Notes: generated by a model from the letters alone, not told the origin. Shown: positions 40,715 through 53,562, counted from the stretch's first letter. The stretch is DNA of 64,000 nt from Pseudomonas alcaligenes (GCF_041729615.1 NZ_CP154874.1:1679001-1743000), one strand, 5' to 3'. Made by a program: numbers and translations.

Positions 40715-42934
40715 GTGCCCGACACCATCCTGCGCCTCGCCCTGCCCTCGCCGCTGCGCCGCCTGTTCGACTACCTGGCGCCGCATGGGGTGCCGCGCAC
40801 CGCGCTGCAGCCGGGGGTACGGCTGCGCGTGCCGTTCGGCCGCCGCGAGGTGGTAGGCGTGCTGGTGGAGGTGGCGCAGCACAGCGAGGTGCCGGCGGAC
40901 AAGCTCAAGCCGGCCCTGCAGCTGCTCGACCGCACGCCGCCACTGCCGGCGCCGCTGTTCAAGCTGTGCCTGTGGACGGCGCAGTACTACCAGCACAGCC
41001 TCGGCGACACCCTCAGCTGGGCCCTGCCGGTGCTGCTGCGCCAGGGCGAGCCGGCCGAGGCGCGCCAGGAGCGCTACTGGCATGCCGTGGAAGGCGCCAG
41101 CGCCGACGATCCGCGCCTGGCCCGCGCGCCGCGCCAGCGCGAGGCCCTGCGCGCCCTGGCGCAGCACCAGCACGGCGTGCCGCACGCCTTGCTGAGCAAG
41201 CTGCAGCTGAACAAGGACAGCCTCGACCTGCTGCTGGACAAGGGCCTGGTGCGCGTCGAGGTACGCCGCAGCGCGCCGCTCACCCGCCATGGCGGCTGGC
41301 TGGCGCAGCCGGAGCTGCCGCTCAACCCCGAGCAGCGCGCCGCCTTCCACGCCGTGCAGGCCGGCATGGGCGGTTTCGGCGCCTACCTGCTGTACGGCGT
41401 CACCGGCAGCGGCAAGACCGAGGTCTACCTGCAGCTGATCCGCCACTGCCTGGAAGCCGGCAAGCAGGCCCTGGTGCTGATCCCCGAGATCAACCTGGGG
41501 CCGCAGACGGTGGAACGCTTCGCCCGCCGCTTCAATGCGCGCATCGCCCTGCTGCACTCCGGCGTGGGCGACCGCGAGCGCCTGGATGCCTGGCTGGCAG
41601 CGCGCGACGGCGAGGCCGACATCGTCATCGGCACCCGTTCCGCACTGTTCACCCCGCTGAAGAACCCCGGGCTGATCGTGGTCGACGAGGAACACGACGC
41701 CTCCTATAAACAGCAGGAAGGCCTGCGCTACCACGCCCGCGACCTGGCCCTGGTGCGCGCGCGCCAGGAGAACCTGCCGATCGTGCTGGGCTCGGCCACC
41801 CCCTCGCTGGAGAGCCTGCACAACGCCCACGCCGGCCGCTACGCCCTGCTCAAGCTCGGCCAGCGCGCCGGCAACGCCAAGCCACCGCGCTTCCTGCGCC
41901 TGGACGTGAAGAGCCTGCCGCTCGACGCCGGCATCTCGCGCCCGCTGCAGCAGGCCATCGGCCAGACCCTGGAGGCCGGCCAGCAGGTGCTGGTGTTCCT
42001 CAACCGCCGCGGCTTCGCCCCCACCCTGCTGTGCCACGACTGCGGCTGGATCAGCCAGTGCCCGCGCTGCGACGCGCGCATGACCCTGCACCAGCGCCAC
42101 CACGAGCTGCGCTGCCACCACTGCGGCCATGTCGAGCGCACGCCACACAACTGCCCGGACTGCCAGAAGGTCGACCTGCGCCCGGTCGGCGCCGGCACCG
42201 AGCGCGCCGAGGAGCGCCTGGGCATCCTCTTCCCGCAGTTCCCGGTGCTGCGCATCGACCGCGACAGCACGGCGCGCAAGGGCGCCATGGACAAGCTGTT
42301 CGCCACCATCAACCAGGGCGAGCCGTGCATCCTGGTCGGCACCCAGATGCTCGCCAAGGGCCACCACTTCCCGCGCGTGACCCTGGTCGCCATCCTCGAC
42401 GCCGACGGCGGCCTGTTCTCCGCCGACTTCCGCGCCAGCGAGCGCATGGCCCAGCTGATCGTCCAGGTCGCCGGGCGCGCCGGGCGTGCCGAGGAGCCGG
42501 GCAAGGTGATCATCCAGAGCCACCTGGCCGACCATCCGCTGCTGGTCCAGCTCACCGAGCAAGGCTTCCCGGCCTTCGCCGAGCAGGCCCTGAGCGAGCG
42601 CCGCGGTGCCGGCCTGCCGCCTTTCGCCCACCTCGCCCTGCTGCGCGGCGAGGCGCACAAGCCGGGCCAGGCCGAGGCCTTCCTCGACGACGCCTGCACC
42701 TATGCCGAGCAGCTGTGTGCGGAGCTCAAGCTGAGCGGCATCGAGCTGCTCGGCCCGGTGCCGGCGCCGATGGAGCGCCGCGCCGGGCGTTTCCGCGCCC
42801 AGCTGCTGCTGCAGTGCGCCAGCCGCGCGCCGCTGCACAGGCTGCTGGCGCACTGGCTGCCGATTCTCGAAGCCATGCCGGCCGGCCGCGCGGTGCGCTG
42901 GTCGCTGGATGTCGACCCCATCGACCTGTTCTGA
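40715..42934 (+). CDS. priA: Primosomal replication helicase PriA
   Basis: This 739-residue DNA helicase restarts stalled forks. It has the N-terminal DNA 3' end-binding domain, Walker A '[12 protein letters not shown]' (about residue 229), '[15 protein letters not shown]', and a zinc-binding insert with paired Cys '[14 protein letters not shown]' and '[18 protein letters not shown]'. The GTG at 40715 after GGAG (40705-40708) matches the usual N-terminus; the much longer open frame from 40463 overlaps rpmE antisense and is not coding. Confidence 0.96.
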   Translation: MPDTILRLALPSPLRRLFDYLAPHGVPRTALQPGVRLRVPFGRREVVGVLVEVAQHSEVPADKLKPALQLLDRTPPLPAPLFKLCLWTAQYYQHSLGDTLSWALPVLLRQGEPAEARQERYWHAVEGASADDPRLARAPRQREALRALAQHQHGVPHALLSKLQLNKDSLDLLLDKGLVRVEVRRSAPLTRHGGWLAQPELPLNPEQRAAFHAVQAGMGGFGAYLLYGVTGSGKTEVYLQLIRHCLEAGKQALVLIPEINLGPQTVERFARRFNARIALLHSGVGDRERLDAWLAARDGEADIVIGTRSALFTPLKNPGLIVVDEEHDASYKQQEGLRYHARDLALVRARQENLPIVLGSATPSLESLHNAHAGRYALLKLGQRAGNAKPPRFLRLDVKSLPLDAGISRPLQQAIGQTLEAGQQVLVFLNRRGFAPTLLCHDCGWISQCPRCDARMTLHQRHHELRCHHCGHVERTPHNCPDCQKVDLRPVGAGTERAEERLGILFPQFPVLRIDRDSTARKGAMDKLFATINQGEPCILVGTQMLAKGHHFPRVTLVAILDADGGLFSADFRASERMAQLIVQVAGRAGRAEEPGKVIIQSHLADHPLLVQLTEQGFPAFAEQALSERRGAGLPPFAHLALLRGEAHKPGQAEAFLDDACTYAEQLCAELKLSGIELLGPVPAPMERRAGRFRAQLLLQCASRAPLHRLLAHWLPILEAMPAGRAVRWSLDVDPIDLF

Positions 42935-43044
42935 GCGCCCTGCGACACGGCGAAAACGGCGACTCGCGCCGTCGGCGAGCCCCGCAACCTCGCCCGGTTT
43001 TCCCCAGCTGGCGAGACCGCCTGCGGGCTGCCGGCCGTCAAAGC

Positions 43045-44852
<1,808 letters not shown>

Positions 44853-45542
44853 GTGGCGGCAGCGAAGAAGAAGCCCGCGCCCAAGCGCGGCGCCAGCCGC
44901 TACCAGGCGCCGGCGAAGAAGCCGGTGCCGGGCTGGGTATGGCTGGCCTGCGGCGCCGCCGTCGGCGCCTTCTTCATGTTCCTGTTCAGCCTGGAGCCGG
45001 GCCGCGACGAGGTGAAGCGCAGCAAGCCCGAGGAGCAGAAGCGAGCAGCCGCGCAGCAGCAGAAGCCGCCGGTGGCAACGGAGCCGGCCAAGCCCAAGTA
45101 CGACTTCTATACCCTGCTGCCGGAGTCCGAGGTCATAGTGCCGCCGGATGCCCTGCCGCCGGCCGACGCACCCAAGCCGCCGGAGCAGAAGCCGGTGACG
45201 CCCGAGGAGGCCGCCAAGATCGACGCCGCCCGCGCCGAGGCCGCGCTCAACGGCCAGACCCCGCCACCGCCGCCGGTGGTGGTGGCCAAGGCGCCGGTCA
45301 CCACCCAGTTCTTCCTCCAGGCCGGCTCGTTCCGCAAGCGCGAGGATGCCGACAAGGTGCGCGCGCAGATCCTCCTGCTCGGCCAGAACGTGCAGGTGGA
45401 GTCGGGCAAGGTGCGCGAGGAGAACTGGTTCCGCGTGCTGGTCGGCCCCTACGCCAGCCGCGAGCAGCTGGCCACCGCGCAGAAGCAGCTGGCCGCCAGC
45501 GGCTTCAGCAACTTGCTGTTACAGCAGCGCCAGTCCCGCTGA
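44853..45542 (+). CDS. SPOR-domain cell-division protein (FtsN-like)
   Basis: This 229-residue bitopic protein has a short basic cytoplasmic N-terminus, one membrane helix (about residues 27-46), a Pro/Ala-rich linker and a C-terminal SPOR domain ('FFLQAGSFRKREDADKVRAQI', 'WFRVLVGPYAS') that binds denuded glycan strands at the septum. The GTG start abuts the argS stop. Position and layout fit FtsN-like proteins. Confidence 0.85.
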   Translation: MAAAKKKPAPKRGASRYQAPAKKPVPGWVWLACGAAVGAFFMFLFSLEPGRDEVKRSKPEEQKRAAAQQQKPPVATEPAKPKYDFYTLLPESEVIVPPDALPPADAPKPPEQKPVTPEEAAKIDAARAEAALNGQTPPPPPVVVAKAPVTTQFFLQAGSFRKREDADKVRAQILLLGQNVQVESGKVREENWFRVLVGPYASREQLATAQKQLAASGFSNLLLQQRQSR

Positions 45543-45556
45543 TCCGCGATTTGTGA

Positions 45557-45580
45557 CCGCCCGGTTGAAAAGCCGGGCGG
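45557..45580 (+). repeat. Perfect hairpin around the hslV -35 element
   Basis: CCGCCCGG (45557-45564) and CCGGGCGG (45573-45580) form an 8-bp stem whose 8-base loop contains TTGAAA of the heat-shock promoter. It also lies 15 bases after the SPOR gene stop and may act as its terminator, though without a T run. Confidence 0.7.
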
Positions 45581-45592
45581 GCCACCCCATCT
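45564..45592 (+). promoter_or_regulatory. Sigma-32 heat-shock promoter of hslVU
   Basis: GTTGAAA (45564-45570) and CCCCATCT (45585-45592) are 14 bases apart and match the RpoH consensus CTTGAAA/CCCCATNT nearly completely. hslVU is a known heat-shock operon. Confidence 0.85.
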
Positions 45593-45639
45593 GAGTCTCC
45601 ATTCGGGCACTTCTGCCCCGCTGCGTGGAGATCCACCCC

Positions 45640-46170
45640 TTGACCACCATCGTTTCAGTCCGCCGCAACGGCAAAGTCGTCATGGGCGGCGACGGCCAGG
45701 TTTCCCTCGGCAACACCGTGATGAAAGGCAACGCCAAGAAGGTCCGCCGCCTCTATCACGGCCAGGTGCTGGCCGGCTTCGCCGGTGCCACCGCCGACGC
45801 CTTCACCCTGTTCGAGCGCTTCGAGGGCCAGCTGGAAAAACACCAGGGCCACCTGGTGCGCGCCGCCGTCGAGCTGGCCAAGGACTGGCGCACCGACCGT
45901 TCGCTGAGCCGCCTGGAAGCCATGCTGGCAGTGGCCAATAAGGACGCCTCCTTGATCATCACCGGCAACGGCGACGTGGTCGAACCCGAGCACGGCCTGA
46001 TCGCCATGGGCTCCGGCGGCGGCTTCGCCCAGGCCGCGGCCATGGCCCTGTTGCAGAAGACCGAGCTGTCCGCCCGCGAAATCACCGAGACCGCGTTGAA
46101 CATTGCCGGCTCCATCTGTGTCTTCACTAACCAGAATCTGACCATCGAGGAAGAAGACTGCGCCGAATGA
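45640..46170 (+). CDS. hslV: HslV ATP-dependent protease subunit
   Basis: This 176-residue threonine peptidase forms the core of the HslUV protease. The start is set at TTG 45640 because HslV must expose an N-terminal Thr after Met removal: it then begins (M)[23 protein letters not shown] at 45627-45630 is well placed for it. The in-frame GTG at 45625 would bury the nucleophile. It is followed by hslU with 23 bases between. Confidence 0.95.
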   Translation: MTTIVSVRRNGKVVMGGDGQVSLGNTVMKGNAKKVRRLYHGQVLAGFAGATADAFTLFERFEGQLEKHQGHLVRAAVELAKDWRTDRSLSRLEAMLAVANKDASLIITGNGDVVEPEHGLIAMGSGGGFAQAAAMALLQKTELSAREITETALNIAGSICVFTNQNLTIEEEDCAE

Positions 46171-46193
46171 GCGCGGCTTCCGGAGCCACATTT

Positions 46194-47534
<1,341 letters not shown>

Positions 47535-47544
47535 ACACAGCCCC

Positions 47545-47569
47545 GCGGCCCAGAGCGCATCCGGGCCGC
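47545..47569 (+). other. GC hairpin after hslU
   Basis: GCGGCCC and GGGCCGC form a 7-bp stem with an 11-base loop ten bases after the hslU stop. No T run follows. Confidence 0.45.
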
Positions 47570-47588
47570 CCAGCCTCTGGAAACGAGC

Positions 47589-47960
47589 ATGCCCACGCCC
47601 AGCGCGATCAAACTGCACAAGGCCTCCAGAACCCTGGAGCTGCGCTACGGCGAGCAGAGCTACAGCCTCAGCGCCGAGTTCCTGCGCGTGCACTCGCCCT
47701 CGGCCGAGGTGCAGGGGCACGGCAGGCCGATCCTGCAGCACGGCAAGCTGAAGGTGGCGCTCGAGCGCATCGAGCCGGCCGGCAACTATGCACTGAAACT
47801 GTGCTTCGACGACGGCCACGACAGCGGCCTGTACACCTGGGACTACCTCTACCAGCTCGCCACCCGCCAGGATGAGCTGTGGGCCGACTACCTGGCCCAG
47901 CTGGCCGCCGCCGGCAAGTCGCGCGACCCAGACGAATCGGTCGTTCGCCTGATGCTCTAG
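47589..47960 (+). CDS. DUF971 (gamma-butyrobetaine hydroxylase-like) protein
   Basis: This 123-residue protein is a stand-alone DUF971 domain, the N-terminal part of gamma-butyrobetaine hydroxylases, here without the oxygenase. Core stretches are 'LELRYGEQSYSLSAEFLRVHSPSAEVQGHG', read in two parts, and 'GLYTWDYLYQLATRQDELW'. Similar proteins have been linked to iron-sulfur cluster handling, but that is not shown here. It is next to hslU as in P. aeruginosa. Confidence 0.88.
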   Translation: MPTPSAIKLHKASRTLELRYGEQSYSLSAEFLRVHSPSAEVQGHGRPILQHGKLKVALERIEPAGNYALKLCFDDGHDSGLYTWDYLYQLATRQDELWADYLAQLAAAGKSRDPDESVVRLML

Positions 47961-48124
47961 GGCATCTTCCCAATAGCCTCGCAGCAGGCTCTAGCTTGAG
48001 CCTCGCGCAATATTCCCTTCATACCTAGGGCGCATTTTCTAATCGCCCTCGGCATACTCCCGCGCGCCGTTCAATCAGCATTCGCGAACTTGCGCAAAAG
48101 AGGAAACTCGGGTAACCAAGGAAC

Positions 48125-48140
48125 TGGCAGGTTCCGTGCA
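48125..48140 (+). promoter_or_regulatory. Probable sigma-54 promoter of phaC1
   Basis: TGGCAGGTTCCGTGCA has GG (48126-48127) and GC (48138-48139) exactly ten bases apart. It lies 134 bases before phaC1 in the 313-base gap 47961-48273, the rest of which holds the two hairpins listed below and no gene that I can see. Confidence 0.65.
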
Positions 48141-48158
48141 TTTGCCCTCGGCAAATGC
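48138..48158 (+). repeat. Perfect inverted repeat at the phaC1 transcription start region
   Basis: GCATTTGCC-CTC-GGCAAATGC is a 9-bp perfect inverted repeat that overlaps the -12 element and the expected start point. It could be an operator or a 5' mRNA hairpin. Confidence 0.7.
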
Positions 48159-48167
48159 GAAGAAAGC

Positions 48168-48183
48168 GCGGAGTTCGCTCCGC
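48168..48183 (+). other. TTCG-loop hairpin in the phaC1 leader
   Basis: GCGGAG-TTCG-CTCCGC is a stable hairpin with a UUCG-type tetraloop, ten bases after the preceding inverted repeat and 90 bases before phaC1. Confidence 0.6.
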
Positions 48184-48273
48184 ACCCGGTAAACCCGAGC
48201 AGTACCAGCCCTTCGCCCTGTGCCCTTTCACAGCTGCAGTTGGTATTCGTCTCAGGACAATGGAGCGTCGTAG

Positions 48274-49953
48274 ATGACCCAGAAGAATAATGAAGACCTG
48301 CATCGCCAAGCCTCGGAGAACACCCTGGGTTTGAACCCGGTGATCGGCTTGCGCGGCAAGGATCTACTCACCTCTGCCCGGATGGTGCTGGCCCAGGCCA
48401 TCAAGCAACCTTTCCACAGCGCCAAGCATGTCACCCACTTCGCCCTCGAGCTGAAGAACGTCCTGCTTGGCCAGTCGGAGTTGTCACCGGAAGACGGCGA
48501 CCGCCGCTTCGCCGACCCGGCCTGGAGCCAGAACCCCCTGTACCGCCGCTACCTGCAGACCTACCTGGCCTGGCGCAAGGAACTGCACGACTGGATCGAG
48601 GACAGCAACCTCTCCGAGCAGGACACCAGCCGCGGCCACTTCGTCATCAACCTGATGACCGAGGCCATGGCACCGACCAACAGCATGGCCAACCCGGCGG
48701 CGGTCAAGCGCTTCTTCGAGACCGGCGGCAAGAGCCTGCTCGACGGCCTCTCGCACCTGGCCAAGGACATCGTCAACAACGGCGGCATGCCCAGCCAGGT
48801 GAAGATGGACGCCTTCGAGGTCGGCAAGAACCTGGCCACCAGCGAAGGCGCGGTGATCTTCCGCAACGACCTGCTGGAGCTGATCCAGTACAAGCCGACC
48901 ACCGAGCAGGTGCACGAGCGCCCGTTGCTGGTGGTGCCGCCGCAGATCAACAAGTTCTACGTGTTCGACCTGTCGCCGGAGAAGAGCGTGGCGCGCTTCC
49001 TCCTGCGCAACCATGTGCAGACCTTCGTGGTGAGCTGGCGCAACCCGACCAAGGCGCAGCGCGAGTGGGGCCTGTCGACCTACATCGAGGCGCTCAAGGA
49101 AGCGGTCGACGTGGTCACCGAAATCACCGGCAGCAAGGACGTCAACATCCTCGGCGCCTGCTCCGGCGGCATCACCATCTCCTCGCTGCTCGGCCACTAC
49201 GCGGCCATCGGCGAGAAGAAGGTCAACTCCATGACCCTGCTGGTCAGCGTGCTCGACACCAAGCTGGACACCCAGGTCGCCCTGTTCGCCGACGAGAAGA
49301 CCCTGGAGGCCGCCAAGCGCCGCTCCTACCAGTCCGGCGTGCTGGAGGGCAAGGACATGGCCAAGGTGTTCGCCTGGATGCGCCCCAACGACCTGATCTG
49401 GAACTACTGGGTCAACAACTACCTGCTGGGCAACGAGCCGCCGGTGTTCGACATCCTCTACTGGAACAACGACACCACGCGCCTGCCGGCCGCCTTCCAC
49501 GGCGACCTGATCGAGCTGTTCAAGACCAACCCGCTGACCCGGCCCAACGCCCTGGAAGTCTGCGGCACGCCGATCGACCTCAAGCAGGTCACCTGCGACA
49601 TCTACTGCGTGGCCGGCACCACCGACCACATCACCCCCTGGGAAGCCTGCTACAAGTCCTCGCTGCTGTTCGGCGGCAAGGTCGAGTTCGTGCTGTCCAA
49701 CAGCGGCCACATCCAGAGCATCCTCAACCCGCCGGGCAACCCCAAGGCACGCTTCGTCACTAACAGCGAGCCGGCGGCGAGCGCCCGCGAATGGCAGGAG
49801 AAGGCCACCAAGCACGCCGATTCCTGGTGGCTGCACTGGCAGCAGTGGCTGGGCGAGCGCTCCGGCAAGCTGAAGAAGGCTCCGGCCAGCCTGGGCAGCA
49901 AGAGCCACGCCCCGGGCGAGGCCGCACCGGGAACCTATGTCCACGAACGCTGA
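48274..49953 (+). CDS. phaC1: Class II PHA synthase 1
   Basis: This 559-residue enzyme polymerises medium-chain 3-hydroxyacyl-CoA into polyhydroxyalkanoate granules. The catalytic triad is visible: Cys296 in GACSGG, Asp451 in 'TTDHITPW' and His479 in 'NSGHIQSI'. Length and the 'VPPQINKFYVFDLSPEKS' segment mark class II. The ATG follows GGAG. It heads phaC1-phaZ-phaC2-phaD and is clearly related to phaC2. Confidence 0.97.
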   Translation: MTQKNNEDLHRQASENTLGLNPVIGLRGKDLLTSARMVLAQAIKQPFHSAKHVTHFALELKNVLLGQSELSPEDGDRRFADPAWSQNPLYRRYLQTYLAWRKELHDWIEDSNLSEQDTSRGHFVINLMTEAMAPTNSMANPAAVKRFFETGGKSLLDGLSHLAKDIVNNGGMPSQVKMDAFEVGKNLATSEGAVIFRNDLLELIQYKPTTEQVHERPLLVVPPQINKFYVFDLSPEKSVARFLLRNHVQTFVVSWRNPTKAQREWGLSTYIEALKEAVDVVTEITGSKDVNILGACSGGITISSLLGHYAAIGEKKVNSMTLLVSVLDTKLDTQVALFADEKTLEAAKRRSYQSGVLEGKDMAKVFAWMRPNDLIWNYWVNNYLLGNEPPVFDILYWNNDTTRLPAAFHGDLIELFKTNPLTRPNALEVCGTPIDLKQVTCDIYCVAGTTDHITPWEACYKSSLLFGGKVEFVLSNSGHIQSILNPPGNPKARFVTNSEPAASAREWQEKATKHADSWWLHWQQWLGERSGKLKKAPASLGSKSHAPGEAAPGTYVHER

Positions 49954-50123
49954 TGACAACAGCGCTACCGACAATGCTGCACCTTGCGCAGTACTGCCCG
50001 CGGCACCCGGATGTGCCGCACGCCGCAGCGGGCCTCCGGGCCCCGCGGCGCCCCGCCTGGCGGGAGACTGGCGAGCCGCCTCGGAAGGCCGCTCGCCGCT
50101 GATCCATGTATAGGGCCTAGTGC

Positions 50124-50981
50124 ATGCCGCAACCATTCGTATTCCGTACCATCGAGCTGGATGGCCAGACCATCCGCACCGCGGTCCGCCCCGGCGGCAG
50201 CAGCCTGACGCCGCTGCTTATCTTCAACGGCATCGGCGCCAACCTGGAGCTGGTGATGCCCTTCGTCTCGGCGCTCGACCCCGATCTGGAAGTGATCGCC
50301 TTCGACGTTCCCGGCGTCGGCGGCTCCTCCACCCCGAGCACGCCCTACCGCTTCCCCGGCCTGGCCAAGCTGGCCGCGCGCATGCTCGACTACCTGGACT
50401 ATGGCCAGGTCAACGCCATCGGCGTGTCCTGGGGCGGCGCGCTGGCCCAGCAGTTCGCCCACGACTACCCGGAGCGCTGCAAGAAGCTGGTGCTGGCCGC
50501 CACCTCGGCCGGCGCAGTGATGGTGCCGGGTAAGCCCAAGGTGCTCTGGCGCATGGCCAGCCCGCGGCGCTACATCCAGCCGTCCTACGGCGTGCACATC
50601 GCCCCGGACATCTACGGCGGCGCCTTCCGCCGCGACCCCAAGCTGGCCCTTTCGCACGCCAGCAAGGTGCGCTCGGGCGGCAAGATGGGCTACTACTGGC
50701 AGCTGTTCGCCGGCCTCGGCTGGACCAGCATCCACTGGCTGCACCGCATCCGCCAGCCCACCCTGGTACTGGCCGGCGACGACGACCCGATCATCCCGCT
50801 GGTCAACATGCGCCTGCTGGCCTGGCGCATCCCCAACGCGGAACTTCACGTGATCGACGACGGTCATCTGTTCCTCGTGACCCGCGCCGAGGCCGTGGCG
50901 CCTATCATCATGAAGTTCCTCCAGGAGGAACGGCAGCGCGCGGTGATGCACCCGCAGCCGCTGCCCGTGCGCAGCCACTGA
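50124..50981 (+). CDS. phaZ: Intracellular mcl-PHA depolymerase
   Basis: This 285-residue alpha/beta hydrolase breaks down stored PHA. It has the lipase box GVSWGG (S102), an acid in 'AGDDDPIIPLV' and the His in 'DDGHLFL'. It has no signal peptide, as expected for a granule enzyme. The 170-base gap to phaC1 holds GC-rich hairpins; no strong ribosome site precedes ATG 50124. Confidence 0.95.
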   Translation: MPQPFVFRTIELDGQTIRTAVRPGGSSLTPLLIFNGIGANLELVMPFVSALDPDLEVIAFDVPGVGGSSTPSTPYRFPGLAKLAARMLDYLDYGQVNAIGVSWGGALAQQFAHDYPERCKKLVLAATSAGAVMVPGKPKVLWRMASPRRYIQPSYGVHIAPDIYGGAFRRDPKLALSHASKVRSGGKMGYYWQLFAGLGWTSIHWLHRIRQPTLVLAGDDDPIIPLVNMRLLAWRIPNAELHVIDDGHLFLVTRAEAVAPIIMKFLQEERQRAVMHPQPLPVRSH

Positions 50982-51098
50982 TCGCACAACTGTAGTGCTA
51001 CTCCGGCAGGCTCGCCCCAACGCGAGGCCAGCCGGACAAGGAGGAATTATTGCGCGGCAGTCTGGAATGCCCTCCGGCGCGCCTTGGTACAAGCCTTG

Positions 51099-51117
51099 CT
51101 GTCATCGGATATGACAG
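51099..51117 (+). promoter_or_regulatory. Palindromic operator-like site before phaC2
   Basis: CTGTCAT-CGGAT-ATGACAG is a perfect 7-bp inverted repeat with a five-base spacer, 21 bases before the phaC2 ATG. It resembles a TetR-type operator. Confidence 0.5.
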
Positions 51118-51138
51118 TTTGACGACGGAGCCTGCCCC

Positions 51139-52821
51139 ATGCGTGACAAGACTGCACCGGGATCACTGCCGGTACCCGCAAACTTCATGAACGCGCAGAG
51201 TGCGATGGTCGGCCTGCGCGGCCGCGACCTGTTCTCCACCCTGCGCACCCTGGCCTTCCAAGGCCTGCGCCAGCCGGTGCACAGCTCCCGCCACCTGCTG
51301 GCCTTCGGCAAGCAGCTGGGTCGCGTGATGCTCGGCGACACCCCCTACCGGCCCAATCCGCAGGACGCCCGCTTCGCCGATCCGACCTGGCAGCTCAACC
51401 CCTTCTACCGGCGCAGCCTGCAGGCCTACCTGGCCTGGCAGAAGCAGCTCAAGGCGTGGATCGACGAGAGCGACCTGTCGCCGGACGACCGCACCCGCGC
51501 GCACTTCCTGTTCTCCCTGCTCAACGATGCCCTGGCGCCATCCAACACCCTGCTCAACCCGCTGGCGGTCAAGGAGCTGTTCAACAGCGGCGGCAGCAGC
51601 GTGCTGCGCGGTGCGCGCCAGCTGTTCGACGACCTGCTGCACAACAGCGGCATGCCGCAGCAGGTCGACAAGCGCGCCTTCGAGGTCGGCCGCAACCTGG
51701 CCGTCGCCCCAGGCGCGGTGGTGTACCGCTGCGAGATGTTCGAGCTGCTCCACTACAAGCCGATGAGCGAGAAGCAGTACGAGCGCCCGCTGCTTATGGT
51801 GCCGCCGCAGATCAACAAGTTCTACATCTTCGACCTGTCGCCGGAGAAGAGCTTCATCCAGTACTGCCTGAAGAACGGCCTACAGGTGTTCATGATCAGC
51901 TGGCGCAACCCGGACGCACGGCATCGCGAATGGGGCCTGTCCAGCTACGTGCAGGCGGTGGAGGAAGCCTCCGACGTATGCCGCGCCATCACCGGCAGCA
52001 AGGAGGTCAACCTGCTCGGCGCCTGCGCCGGTGGCCTGACCATCGCCGCCCTGCAGGGCCACCTGCAGGCCAAGCGCCAGCTGCGCAAGATCGGCTGCGC
52101 CACCTACCTGGTCAGCCTGCTGGACGCCCAGGTGGACAGCCCGGCGATGCTGTTCGCCGACGAGCAGACGCTGGAGTCGGCCAAGCGCCGCTCCTACCAG
52201 AGCGGCGTGCTGGATGGCCGCGACATGGCGCGGGTGTTCGCCTGGATGCGCCCCAACGACCTGATCTGGAACTACTGGGTCAACAACTACCTGATGGGCA
52301 AGGAACCGCCAGCCTTCGACATCCTCTACTGGAACAACGACAACACCCGCCTGCCGGCCGCCCTGCACGGCGACCTGCTCGACCTGTTCAAGCACAATCC
52401 GCTGACCCGCGCCGGCGGCATGGAGATCTGCGGCACGCCGATCGACCTGTCCAAGGTCAACCTGGACAGTTTCAGCGTGGCTGGCATCAACGACCACATC
52501 ACTCCCTGGGACGCGGTCTACCGCTCCGCCCTGCTGCTCGGCGGCAACAGCCGCTTCGTGCTGTCCAACAGCGGCCACATCCAGAGCATTCTCAACCCAC
52601 CGGGCAACCCCAAGGCCACCTATCTGGAGGCCGCCAAGCTGACCAGCGACCCGCGCGCCTGGTATCACGATGCGCAAAGGCAGGAGGGCAGCTGGTGGCC
52701 GCAGTGGCTGGAATGGATCCAGCAGCGCTCGGGCGAGCTGCGCGAAACCGTGTTCAGCGTCGGCGGCAACAAGCACCCGGCGATGGAGTCGGCCCCCGGC
52801 ACCTATGTGCATGTGCGCTGA
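51139..52821 (+). CDS. phaC2: Class II PHA synthase 2
   Basis: This 560-residue synthase is a paralogue of PhaC1. The triad is Cys296 (GACAGG), Asp452 ('INDHITPW') and His480 ('NSGHIQSI'). The residue after Cys is Ala where PhaC1 has Ser. It lies 157 bases after phaZ, in a gap with the palindrome above, so it may have some control of its own. Confidence 0.97.
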   Translation: MRDKTAPGSLPVPANFMNAQSAMVGLRGRDLFSTLRTLAFQGLRQPVHSSRHLLAFGKQLGRVMLGDTPYRPNPQDARFADPTWQLNPFYRRSLQAYLAWQKQLKAWIDESDLSPDDRTRAHFLFSLLNDALAPSNTLLNPLAVKELFNSGGSSVLRGARQLFDDLLHNSGMPQQVDKRAFEVGRNLAVAPGAVVYRCEMFELLHYKPMSEKQYERPLLMVPPQINKFYIFDLSPEKSFIQYCLKNGLQVFMISWRNPDARHREWGLSSYVQAVEEASDVCRAITGSKEVNLLGACAGGLTIAALQGHLQAKRQLRKIGCATYLVSLLDAQVDSPAMLFADEQTLESAKRRSYQSGVLDGRDMARVFAWMRPNDLIWNYWVNNYLMGKEPPAFDILYWNNDNTRLPAALHGDLLDLFKHNPLTRAGGMEICGTPIDLSKVNLDSFSVAGINDHITPWDAVYRSALLLGGNSRFVLSNSGHIQSILNPPGNPKATYLEAAKLTSDPRAWYHDAQRQEGSWWPQWLEWIQQRSGELRETVFSVGGNKHPAMESAPGTYVHVR

Positions 52822-52899
52822 AAGCGGCACTCGGCGCTGGCCGGGCGGGTGCCTGGCCGGTTATCGTCGGCACTCCGGCGGCCACCACAAGATCATGGA

Positions 52900-53514
52900 A
52901 TGAAGACCCGCGACCGCATCCTCGAATGCGCCCTGCTGCTGTTCAACCAGCAGGGCGAGCCCAACGTCTCCACCCTCGAAATCGCCACCGAAATGGGCAT
53001 CAGCCCGGGCAACCTCTACTACCACTTCCACGGCAAGGAACCGCTGATCCTCGAGCTGTTCGAGCGCTTCCAGAGCGACCTGGCGCCGCTGCTTGATCCG
53101 CCCGAGGATGCCGAGCTGGGCGTCGAGGATTACTGGCTGTTCCTGCACCTGATCGTCGAGCGTCTGGCCCAGTACCGCTTCCTGTTCCAGGACCTGTCCA
53201 ACCTGGCCGGGCGCCTGCCCAAGCTGGCCCGCGGCATCCGCCTGTGGCTCAATCAGCTCAAGCGCACCCTGGCCAGCCTGCTGGCGCGACTCAAGGCCCA
53301 TGGCCAGCTGCGCAGCGACACCCAGGCCCTCGGCCAGCTGGTGGAGCAGATCACCCTGACCCTGCTGTTCTCCCTCGACTACCAGCGCATCCTCGGCGCC
53401 GACGGCGAAGTGCGCCTGGTGGTGTTCCAGGTGATGATGCTGGTCGCCCCGCACCTCACCGACGCGCCGCGTCACGCCGCCGAGCGACTCGCGCAGCGCT
53501 ATCTGGAAGCCTGA
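52900..53514 (+). CDS. phaD: TetR-family regulator of PHA genes
   Basis: This 204-residue regulator has an N-terminal helix-turn-helix ('VSTLEIATEMGISPGNLYYHFHGKE', in two parts at about residues 24-48). In P. putida PhaD activates the pha promoters in response to fatty-acid derived ligands. The ATG at 52900 was chosen for the MKTRDRILECALLLFN N-terminus. A terminator separates it from the convergent phaF. Confidence 0.94.
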   Translation: MKTRDRILECALLLFNQQGEPNVSTLEIATEMGISPGNLYYHFHGKEPLILELFERFQSDLAPLLDPPEDAELGVEDYWLFLHLIVERLAQYRFLFQDLSNLAGRLPKLARGIRLWLNQLKRTLASLLARLKAHGQLRSDTQALGQLVEQITLTLLFSLDYQRILGADGEVRLVVFQVMMLVAPHLTDAPRHAAERLAQRYLEA

Positions 53515-53522
53515 AATGCAAA

Positions 53523-53543
53523 CGCCCGGCACTGGGCCGGGCG
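53523..53543. terminator. Hairpin between convergent phaD and phaF
   Basis: CGCCCGGC and GCCGGGCG form a perfect 8-bp stem around ACTGG. T runs are short on both sides, so it may be a weak bidirectional terminator. Confidence 0.55.
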
Positions 53544-53562
53544 CTTGTACATCCTGAGAAAA

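Noticed and set aside
49954..50123. Small gene between phaC1 and phaZ
   Set aside because: The frames lack a ribosome site and look like GC-rich shadow; the gap holds hairpin-forming sequence only.
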